In this document: in pieces, positions 1 to 5,180 of the stretch
Numbering within the stretch: the first letter of the stretch is position 1
Layout: every line of letters starts with the position of its first letter
Assembly: GCA_964407825.1 (NCBI GenBank)
Contig: CAYOXD010000090.1
Coordinates: 1-13,426 of the forward strand
Reading direction: 5' to 3'
DNA from: CAYOXD01 sp964407825
GTDB taxonomy: Bacteria > Desulfobacterota > Desulfobacteria > Desulfobacterales > JAFDDL01
Length of the DNA: 13,426 nucleotides
The notes under the pieces: model-generated
Told to the model about the DNA's origin: nothing
Database searches by the model: none
The model's input: the letters and a program-made list of their open reading frames with translations, nothing else
Program-made: the position numbers and the translations under genes

Positions 1-459
1 CTGGCACTGCATCAGCCGGTGGCAACGGATCTGCGCTTCCTCATCGCCGTCATCAAAATCAACAACGACCTTGAAAGAATCGGCGATGAGTCGGTGAACA
101 TTTCCCACCGGGTGCAGATACTGGCCCAGCAGAGCGAGCACACGTTCCGTTTCGACTACCACACCATGATGGACAAGGCCATCAATATGCTGAAAAAGAG
201 CCTCGATGCCCTGGTCAACATGGATGTGGACCTGGCCTACCGCGTCCTGACCCTTGACGATGAGGTGGATCATCTGACCCTGGTGGCCTACGACCGGATC
301 AAGGAGGCCATGAAAACCCAGAAGGGCAGACTCGGCTATTACATCAACCTGCTGCTGATTTCACGTCATGTGGAAAGGCTTGCGGACCACGCAACCAATA
401 TCGCAGAGGAGGTTATCTACTTGATCGAGGGCGACATTATCCGGCACACGGAGTTGTAG
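1..459 (+). CDS. phoU: Phosphate transport/signalling regulator PhoU (5' end cut by window)
   Basis: This is the C-terminal 152 residues of PhoU; the family is usually about 220-240 residues, so roughly the first third lies outside the window. The reading frame is open from base 1. Two PhoU helical-bundle signatures are visible: LERIGDESVNI at fragment residues 24-34 and VERLADHATNIAEE at 124-137. Their Glu/Asp/Asn residues follow the family's E-x-x-x-D metal-binding pattern. PhoU is a cytoplasmic protein that links the Pst phosphate transporter to the PhoR kinase and keeps the Pho response off when phosphate is plentiful. It lies 95 bases upstream of phoB, in the same direction, so it is probably cotranscribed with it and with pst genes to the left (inference). 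No oddities were seen in the visible part. Confidence 0.95.
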   Translation: MALHQPVATDLRFLIAVIKINNDLERIGDESVNISHRVQILAQQSEHTFRFDYHTMMDKAINMLKKSLDALVNMDVDLAYRVLTLDDEVDHLTLVAYDRIKEAMKTQKGRLGYYINLLLISRHVERLADHATNIAEEVIYLIEGDIIRHTEL

Positions 460-468
460 ATTTCCACA

Positions 469-530
469 GTGATTTGCCATCACGAATCCGGCATCTGACT
501 CCGGCAGATTCGCCATTGTGATAGGGTGAT
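469..530 (+). repeat. Overlapping inverted repeats in the phoU-phoB gap
   Basis: The 95-base gap between phoU and phoB holds several pairing options. GTGAT (469-473) pairs with ATCAC (479-483) across a 5-base loop. CGAATC (483-488) pairs with GATTCG (507-512), supported inside by CGG (489-491) and CCG (501-503). GTGAT recurs at 518-522 and 526-530, so three copies could compete for the one ATCAC. There is no T-run, so this is not a classic terminator. It could be an intercistronic processing or regulatory structure. I see no convincing PHO box. Confidence 0.35.
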
Positions 531-554
531 CCAAGGCAACCGGGAAGGGAGACC

Positions 555-1247
555 ATGGGCAAGGCAAAGATCCTGATCGTCGACGACGAGGAAGACATAC
601 TGGAACTGGTACGATTCAACCTGGCCAAGGAGGGCTATGAGACCACCTGCGTGGAAAGCGGAGAGAAGGCATTGAAGTGCGCCCAGAGGGAACGCTTCGA
701 TCTCATGGTATTGGATCTCATGCTGCCGGGCCTCGACGGGCTCGAAGTGACCCAGAGGTTGAAGGCCAACGCCGCCACGAAGAACATCCCCATCGTGATG
801 CTGACCGCCAAGGGCGAGGAGGCCGATGTGGTCTCCGGTCTCGAAATGGGGGCCGATGATTACATCACCAAGCCCTTTTCTCCACGCATCCTCTCGGCCC
901 GGGTGAAGGCCGTGCTGCGGCGCAAGGGCAGCACCGGGGAGCCAACCGATGATATCATCCAAATCCACGAACTGGTTATCCATCCGGGCAGAAGGGAAGT
1001 TCTCCTGGCCGGCCGGCCCGTGGAGTTGACCTATACCGAGTTCCAGGTGCTCTATTACCTGGCCAAGCGGCCAGGCTGGGTGCTGACCCGCTCGCAAATC
1101 GTGGACGCGGTCCGGGGCGCCGATTACCCGGTGACCGATCGGAGCGTGGACGTACAGATCGTTGGACTCCGCAAGAAACTGGACCCCTATGGGGATTACA
1201 TCCAGACGGTCAGGGGTGTGGGTTACCGGTTCAAGGAAAATGAATGA
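555..1247 (+). CDS. phoB: Phosphate regulon response regulator PhoB (OmpR/PhoB family)
   Basis: A 230-residue response regulator of normal family length. The receiver domain covers residues about 4-120: acidic pocket D10-D11, phospho-acceptor D54 in LMVLDLMLPG, switch Thr at T84 and the conserved Lys K106 in ITKPF. A winged-helix DNA-binding domain follows (about 130-228), ending in the typical recognition-helix and wing motif SVDVQIVGLRKKL...IQTVRGVGYRF. When phosphorylated by PhoR, PhoB binds Pho promoters and usually activates phosphate-uptake genes. The start has a purine-rich Shine-Dalgarno sequence, GGGAAGGGAG, at 542-551. The stop overlaps the phoR start as ATGA (1244-1247), which indicates translational coupling. 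The PhoB call rather than another OmpR-type regulator rests on sequence character plus the phoU and phoR neighbours. Confidence 0.93.
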   Translation: MGKAKILIVDDEEDILELVRFNLAKEGYETTCVESGEKALKCAQRERFDLMVLDLMLPGLDGLEVTQRLKANAATKNIPIVMLTAKGEEADVVSGLEMGADDYITKPFSPRILSARVKAVLRRKGSTGEPTDDIIQIHELVIHPGRREVLLAGRPVELTYTEFQVLYYLAKRPGWVLTRSQIVDAVRGADYPVTDRSVDVQIVGLRKKLDPYGDYIQTVRGVGYRFKENE

Positions 1248-3037
1248 GGAAGAGAAAACGACTCATATGGCAGCTTTACCCCGCCTATGTACTGCTCATT
1301 CTCCTGTCGGTCGCGGCCGTCAGCTGGTATACCACCCAATCTCTCCACAAATTCTTCATCAACCGCATCCAAGCTGATCTTCAAGCCCAGGGCCGGCTCC
1401 TGGAGAATCAGATCCAGGCCCTCCTGACGCCCCTCGACGCCCCCGCCATGGACCAGTTGTGCAAGGAGGTGGGAAAAAACGCCGCCATCGAGGTGACCGT
1501 CATCTTACCCGACGGCAAGGTCATCGGCGATTCCGTCCAACCGCCCGGGAAGATGGATAACCACGCCGACCGGATCGAAATCAAGGAGGCCCTGGGCGGC
1601 CGCACGGGCACAAGCACCCGGTTCAGCAAGTTCCTCCGGCAAAACATGATGTATGTCGCCTTGCCCCTGGTGGCGGATAAACAGGTGATCGCCGTTATTC
1701 GAACGGCCATCCCCCTCACGGCGATCGAAAACGAAATCAGGTTCCTGCAAGAAAAACTGCTCCTGGGGGGGCTCATCATCGCCATCATCGCCTCGTGCCT
1801 GTGCCTCTACGTATCCAGGCGCATCAGTCGGCCCATCGAAAACATGACATCGGTGGCTGAACGCTTTGCCAAGGGGGATCTCCAGTATCGTCTGGACATG
1901 CCGGACACCAACGAGTTCGCCAGCCTGGCCAACGCCCTGAACCAGATGGCCGTCCAACTCCAGAACCGCATCGAGACGGTCATCAGCCAGAAAAACGAGT
2001 ACGAAGCGGTCCTGTCCAGCATGGTGGAAGGGGTGATCGCCCTGGATATGGACGAGCGAATCCTTGGTGTCAATGCGGCCGCCCTGGAGATGCTTCATCT
2101 GGGTTCGGCCAGGATCAAGGATCGGTTCATCCTGGAGGCGGTTCGAAACCGGGACGTTTACGGGTTCATCACCGAGGCGCTGGCCAGCGGCGTCAGCCGC
2201 GTGGGGGATGTGACGCTCCACAGCCACGGGGAGCAGATTCTGCAAATTCGGTGCACCCCCCTGCGGGATGCCGGGGACCAACGCATCGGCACCCTGGTGG
2301 TCCTGAACGATGTCACCCGGCTGCGGACCCTTGACATGGTCCGCCGGGAATTTGTCGCCAACGTCTCCCATGAAATCAAAACCCCCCTCACCGCCATCCG
2401 GGGCTTTGTGGAAACGCTGCTGCAGGGGGCCGCCGAGTCCGCGGAGGAGAGAGACAAATTCCTGCGAATCATCAAAAAGCACTCCGAACGCCTGGGAGCC
2501 ATCATCGAGGACCTGCTGTCCCTGGCACGGCTGGAGCAAACGGACGGGATCGACACGGAACGCTTCAAGCCCGGCCGCTTGGCCGACCTGATCGAAACCG
2601 CCATCCAGGTCGTAAAGACCAAGGCGGATGAAAAACACATCGGGCTCGATGTGACGGTGGCCCCGGACCTCTGCGCAAAGGTCGACCAGACCCTCATGGA
2701 ACAGGCCATCGTCAACCTCCTGGACAATGCCGTCAAGTACAGTCCGGCAAACAGCCAGGTGCTCATCTCGGCCGCCCTGACCGGGGAGGGTCTTTCCATC
2801 CGGATCAGCGACCAGGGCGCGGGCATCTCCCGCCAGCATCTGCCAAGGCTCTTCGAACGGTTTTACAGGGTGGACCGCTCCCGAAGCCGCAAACTCGGCG
2901 GCACGGGCCTGGGCCTCTCCATCGTCAAACATATCTGCCAGGTACACGGTGGAAACGTATCGGTGGAAAGTGAACTGGGGAGGGGATCGGTTTTCACCAT
3001 CACCGTGCCCGGGGAACGGGTCTGCCAGACGGTTTAG
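1244..3037 (+). CDS. phoR: Phosphate regulon sensor histidine kinase PhoR
   Basis: A 597-residue membrane histidine kinase. Visible order: a basic N-terminus and a first membrane helix (about 12-30); a periplasmic sensor of about 140 residues (32-170) with a Cache/PDC-like pattern (ILPDGKVIGDS, then ALPLV...VIRTAIPL); a second helix (about 172-190); HAMP (191-240); PAS (about 250-360); HisKA with phospho-acceptor H376 in NVSHEIKTPL; and HATPase_c with N-box NLLDNAVKYS (491-500), G1 DQGAGI (523-528), F-box FERFYRVD and G2 GGTGLGLS (552-559). This PAS-containing, large-periplasmic-loop layout resembles PhoR of Bacillus and deltaproteobacteria more than the short-loop E. coli PhoR. The start overlaps the phoB stop, with AAGGA at 1233-1237. 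PhoR phosphorylates and dephosphorylates PhoB. What the periplasmic domain senses is unknown. Confidence 0.92.
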   Translation: MRKRKRLIWQLYPAYVLLILLSVAAVSWYTTQSLHKFFINRIQADLQAQGRLLENQIQALLTPLDAPAMDQLCKEVGKNAAIEVTVILPDGKVIGDSVQPPGKMDNHADRIEIKEALGGRTGTSTRFSKFLRQNMMYVALPLVADKQVIAVIRTAIPLTAIENEIRFLQEKLLLGGLIIAIIASCLCLYVSRRISRPIENMTSVAERFAKGDLQYRLDMPDTNEFASLANALNQMAVQLQNRIETVISQKNEYEAVLSSMVEGVIALDMDERILGVNAAALEMLHLGSARIKDRFILEAVRNRDVYGFITEALASGVSRVGDVTLHSHGEQILQIRCTPLRDAGDQRIGTLVVLNDVTRLRTLDMVRREFVANVSHEIKTPLTAIRGFVETLLQGAAESAEERDKFLRIIKKHSERLGAIIEDLLSLARLEQTDGIDTERFKPGRLADLIETAIQVVKTKADEKHIGLDVTVAPDLCAKVDQTLMEQAIVNLLDNAVKYSPANSQVLISAALTGEGLSIRISDQGAGISRQHLPRLFERFYRVDRSRSRKLGGTGLGLSIVKHICQVHGGNVSVESELGRGSVFTITVPGERVCQTV

Positions 3038-3059
3038 TGTCCCGCGTCTTTGACTCCCA

Positions 3060-3605
3060 CTACTGCTCCATCACCCGCGTCCAGGCATCCACGGGTGTCT
3101 TTTTCCCGTAGGTCGGTTCAAGCACAAATTGGAATGACTGGGTGAAGGTGGAATTCGCCTGGGTGATGATCTCGATAATCCCTTTCACGAGATGCGGCTC
3201 ATAGGTCAGGTCCAGATCCGTGGTGGTCACGGCGGCGAGGTAACGGCCCAGGTGCTCCTTGAAGGGGGAAATCACCTGCGTTGCCGAGCCCGGAATCGGG
3301 ATGCGCCTCTTGCCGGCGTCGAGCAGCTGGATGTATGCAATGCGGACGGACCGGTAAAATCCGGTTTTTGAAATGACATAAATCATGAGATTATAGGGCA
3401 ATTTCCCGTGGGGGGCCTGAGCGCGGCCGGTGTCTCCCCCCCACGTCCCCTCCTCCCCGATCAGTCGGGCGCCGATGGTCATGTCCTTGCTGTCGAAGAC
3501 GTTCACCGGGGACGTAAACGCATTGTATCGGGTGATCCGGTTGCCCATGCACCCAGCCATCGTCCAACACAGCAGCAGCAGGATGATAATGGATCGATTT
3601 CGCAT
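3060..3605 (-). CDS. Predicted lipoprotein of unknown function
   Basis: A 181-residue protein that I do not recognise. The N-terminus is a lipoprotein signal: basic MRNR, a hydrophobic run IIILLLL, then a lipobox-like TMAGC with C19 as the likely lipidated cysteine. The mature part (about 162 residues) has no transmembrane segment and looks like a mixed alpha/beta globular domain. Features include TRYNAFTSPVNVF near the anchor and a GEEGTWGGDTG loop. The start at 3605 is chosen over an in-frame ATG at 3710 for three reasons: GGGGGGAAG precedes it, the signal peptide begins there, and the -35 element of the likely promoter covers 3705-3710. It converges on phoR, leaving only 22 bases between the stops, and diverges from the slp-like gene. 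An envelope role is inferred from the signal only. No catalytic motif was seen. Confidence 0.8.
   Translation of the reverse strand: MRNRSIIILLLLCWTMAGCMGNRITRYNAFTSPVNVFDSKDMTIGARLIGEEGTWGGDTGRAQAPHGKLPYNLMIYVISKTGFYRSVRIAYIQLLDAGKRRIPIPGSATQVISPFKEHLGRYLAAVTTTDLDLTYEPHLVKGIIEIITQANSTFTQSFQFVLEPTYGKKTPVDAWTRVMEQ
3072..3104 (+). terminator. Candidate intrinsic terminator of phoR, inside the convergent gene
   Basis: CACCCG (3072-3077) and CGGGTG (3092-3097) form a perfect 6-base-pair GC-rich stem with a 14-base loop, followed by TC and five T (3100-3104). It lies 35 bases past the phoR stop on the plus strand. It is inside the last codons of the minus-strand lipoprotein gene; there the T-run reads as AAAAA, in the Lys-Lys codons. 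The long loop and modest stem keep confidence moderate. Confidence 0.4.
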
Positions 3606-3644
3606 CTGCTTCCCCCCCATGGTCTGATGAAACCGCAGGATCGG

Positions 3645-3661
3645 CCGCCCTCTCCGGGCGG
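3645..3661 (-). other. GC hairpin in the leader of the lipoprotein gene
   Basis: CCGCCC (3645-3650) and GGGCGG (3656-3661) form a perfect 6-base-pair stem with a 5-base loop. It lies in the predicted 5' untranslated region, about 40 bases before the start codon of the minus-strand lipoprotein gene. It could affect mRNA stability, but it has no T-run and does not cover the ribosome binding site. Confidence 0.35.
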
Positions 3662-3682
3662 ACCGGATATTGGCCCGGTGCC

Positions 3683-3710
3683 AGCTTAGCATCTTTTCCG
3701 GTTGAGTCAA
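3683..3710 (-). promoter_or_regulatory. Candidate sigma-70 promoter of the minus-strand lipoprotein gene
   Basis: Read on the minus strand, the -35 is TTGACT (3710-3705, 5 of 6 to consensus). A 16-base spacer separates it from TAAGCT (3688-3683). The weak -10 is helped by an upstream TGC that fits an extended -10. Transcription would start near 3676 and give a leader of about 70 bases. Confidence 0.45.
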
Positions 3711-3738
3711 GCCATGGGGCAGGGTGTCAGCGATCCCT

Positions 3739-3773
3739 GGTGAACGGCCTCTGATTCTTGCCTCACCGGTTTT
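3739..3773 (+). terminator. Terminator-like hairpin in the divergent intergenic region
   Basis: GGTGA (3739-3743), then AC, then GGC (746-748 of this kilobase, i.e. 3746-3748), pairs with GCC (3760-3762) and TCACC (3763-3767). The result is 8 base pairs with a 2-base bulge and an 11-base loop, followed by GG and TTTTT. On the plus strand it looks like a weak intrinsic terminator, but no plus-strand gene lies immediately upstream. It sits between the outward-facing promoters at 3683-3710 and 3798-3826. Confidence 0.25.
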
Positions 3774-3797
3774 TCACAGAGAATTGCTGGAAGAATG

Positions 3798-3826
3798 TTG
3801 CCTGTGGCCGGAAAAATGGTTAAACT
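3798..3826 (+). promoter_or_regulatory. Candidate promoter of the slp-like gene
   Basis: TTGCCT (3798-3803, 4 of 6) and TAAACT (3821-3826, 4 of 6) are separated by exactly 17 bases, upstream of the slp-like gene. Transcription from here would give a leader of about 40 bases. Both elements are imperfect, so this is a candidate only. Confidence 0.35.
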
Positions 3827-3870
3827 CATAGTTACATCAAAAACCGCTATCGGCCGGGGGGAGACGAATC

Positions 3871-4446
3871 ATGAAACGAGTATTGGCCCATATCGCCCTG
3901 TTCCTGGGGGTGGCGGCTCTTTCGGGCTGTGCGCCCGTCATTTCCAAGGGAATTTTACGGCAGGTCGACCCGACGCTCACCTTCGCCAAGGCGTTCAAGA
4001 ATCCCGACCTCTACCGGGGAAAAATCGTCGTGTGGGGGGGCGTCATCGTCTCGTCCAGCAACCACAAGAAGGGCACCCTCATCGAGATCCTGCAAAAGCC
4101 CCTCGGATTCGAGAAGCGCCCCACAGCCGGCGATGACACCGGTGGACGGTTCCTGGCCCTCTACGACGGGTACCTGGATACGGCCATCTACTCGAAGGGC
4201 CGGGAGGTAACGGTAGCCGGATCGATCCTGGGCGAGCGGACCCAGCGGCTTGATCAGATCGACTATCGCTATCCATTGATCGCCGTCAAGGAAATTCATC
4301 TCTGGAAAAAATACGCCGAGCCTCCACGGGCTTATTACCCGTACCCCTACGGGTATCCGGGCCCTTTGTTTTACTGGTCCTATGATCCGTTCTGGTATCC
4401 ATACGGCTACCCATACTGGTATCCGCACAGGTATCCCTACTGGTAG
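3871..4446 (+). CDS. Slp-family outer-membrane lipoprotein with aromatic C-terminal tail
   Basis: A 191-residue lipoprotein. The signal peptide ends in lipobox LSGC with lipidated C20. Residues about 22-147 match the Slp/YeaY family pattern: APVISKGI after the anchor, then P-x-x-Y-R-G-K-I-V-V-W-G-G-V-I (45-59), the GTLIEILQKPLGF strand, GGRFLALYDGYLD, YSKGREVTVAG and a closing YRYPLIAVKEIHLWKKY. Slp is an outer-membrane lipoprotein induced by starvation or stationary phase in E. coli; its biochemical role is not settled. The start has a GGGGGGAGA Shine-Dalgarno sequence and is the only one that gives a proper signal. The odd part is a 41-residue tail (151-191) with 14 Tyr, 4 Trp, 2 Phe and 11 Pro, built of Y-P-Y-G-Y-P and Y-P-Y-W units; E. 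coli Slp has none, as far as I know. It diverges from the unknown lipoprotein gene. Confidence 0.88.
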   Translation: MKRVLAHIALFLGVAALSGCAPVISKGILRQVDPTLTFAKAFKNPDLYRGKIVVWGGVIVSSSNHKKGTLIEILQKPLGFEKRPTAGDDTGGRFLALYDGYLDTAIYSKGREVTVAGSILGERTQRLDQIDYRYPLIAVKEIHLWKKYAEPPRAYYPYPYGYPGPLFYWSYDPFWYPYGYPYWYPHRYPYW

Positions 4447-4510
4447 GCGATATGTTCCAGGGTCATGGCTTTCGGGGGCATTTTGCGGCTTCCCTTCAAG
4501 ATCGTTCCCT

Positions 4511-4556
4511 ATCAAATTATAGTTTTAAATTTCAATCAGTTTGAGCTTATAAATTG
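4511..4556 (+). promoter_or_regulatory. AT-rich candidate promoter region upstream of the small secreted protein
   Basis: This is a sharply AT-rich island in GC-rich surroundings, in the 235-base gap after the slp-like gene. It contains -10-like hexamers TATAGT (4518-4523, 5 of 6) and TATAAA (4548-4553), but no good -35 at the right distance; TTTAAA at 4524-4529 is the best for the second. The leader would be 125-155 bases long. Confidence 0.3.
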
Positions 4557-4681
4557 CCGGGCGCATGACTCGTGTGGTATTTCTTAAAGGCATTTTCCGC
4601 TCCCGGCACATTCCCCACCGGCGCCTTGGCACACCGACACGCCGGCCGCGAGCGCACCGACACACCGAACAGGAGGAACCC

Positions 4682-5029
4682 ATGAAAACCACCGCCACGT
4701 TCATCGCAAGCTTCATGATTCTGCTGCCGTCCCTGTGGCTCATCCTGCCGCAAGCCGCTGGCGCCCAGGAGACCAATTCGTCCACCTTCCAGCCGAAGGG
4801 GGCCTATCTCAAGATCACGGAGGATTTTTACCGGGCGCTCCAAAACGAGGGCAAGAACCAGGACCGGGTTTACGGGGAGGGGCAGGGGCAATCCGATGAA
4901 TACCTGCGCCGTATCGAGGTATCCACGCGTTTCATGGTGGAAACCAACCTCAGAATATTGCAGCAGCAGCAAAGGATCATCCGCCTGCTGCAACGATCCC
5001 TGGATCGGAAAAACGGAAAACGCCGGTGA
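4682..5029 (+). CDS. Small secreted protein of unknown function
   Basis: A 115-residue protein that I do not recognise. A Sec signal peptide is clear: basic MKTT, a hydrophobic core (about 7-22) and cleavage motif AGA|Q after A28. The mature part of about 87 residues is hydrophilic. From about residue 70 it looks like a continuous amphipathic helix with a Gln run (LRILQQQQRIIRLLQRSL) and a very basic end (DRKNGKRR), which suggests a coiled coil or a surface-binding helix. The start at 4682 is chosen because AGGAGG stands 5 bases before it (4671-4676). An in-frame ATG at 4565 would add 39 residues and bury the signal. It probably acts in the periplasm or outside the cell (inference). It is followed 151 bases later by sucA with a separate candidate promoter, so it need not belong to that operon. 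Confidence 0.75.
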   Translation: MKTTATFIASFMILLPSLWLILPQAAGAQETNSSTFQPKGAYLKITEDFYRALQNEGKNQDRVYGEGQGQSDEYLRRIEVSTRFMVETNLRILQQQQRIIRLLQRSLDRKNGKRR

Positions 5030-5037
5030 TGAAGCCA

Positions 5038-5067
5038 TTGACAGGTTTGACGCCCATCCGCTAACCT
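5038..5067 (+). promoter_or_regulatory. Candidate promoter of sucA-sucB-lpd
   Basis: A perfect consensus -35, TTGACA (5038-5043), is followed after 18 bases by a weak TAACCT (5062-5067). A second -35-like TTGACG (5047-5052) and a good isolated -10-like TACAAT (5079-5084) are also present, but they are 26 bases apart, which is too far to pair. The region is the only gap before the operon, so a promoter is expected here. The exact elements are uncertain. Confidence 0.3.
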
Positions 5068-5119
5068 GGGCGCTGCCGTACAATGAGCCCCGGGGCTGCC
5101 GGCAGGCCGCTTGTGCCCC
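5043..5119 (+). repeat. Competing inverted repeats in the sucA leader
   Basis: Several pairings share bases. AGGTT (5043-5047) can pair with AACCT (5063-5067). CGCCCA (5051-5056) can pair with TGGGCG (5067-5072). GGGGC (5092-5096) can pair with GCCCC at 5087-5091 or at 5115-5119. Two perfect palindromes overlap: AGCCCCGGGGCT (5086-5097) and CTGCCGGCAG (5096-5105). They could be protein-binding sites or alternative RNA structures. There is no T-run, so no plain attenuator. High GC makes some pairing expected by chance. Confidence 0.4.
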
Positions 5120-5180
5120 ATCCTGAACCATCGATGTGGCAAGTGAAGTAGAATCTCCAACGAATGAAGGCCGGACCGAT

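Noticed and set aside
460..554. PHO box before phoB
   Set aside because: No CTGTCAT-like direct repeats with the right spacing were found by eye. phoB may be transcribed from upstream.
1505..2947. A 480-codon minus-strand open frame inside phoR
   Set aside because: Same register effect as above, antisense to a gene with complete kinase motifs.
3606..3710. A 35-residue N-terminal extension of the minus-strand lipoprotein
   Set aside because: It would bury the signal peptide, its ATG at 3710 lacks a Shine-Dalgarno sequence, and a -35 element covers that position.
3795..4136. A 113-codon frame overlapping the slp-like gene
   Set aside because: It is out of frame with the Slp domain and signal peptide, and its translation has no recognisable features.
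4565..4681. An earlier in-frame ATG for the small secreted protein
   Set aside because: It adds 39 Arg/His-rich residues before a textbook signal peptide, while ATG 4682 has AGGAGG at ideal distance.
5136..5180. GTG start for sucA, 15 residues earlier
   Set aside because: There is no Shine-Dalgarno sequence, the extra residues do not resemble SucA N-termini, and ATG 5181 begins the conserved region.
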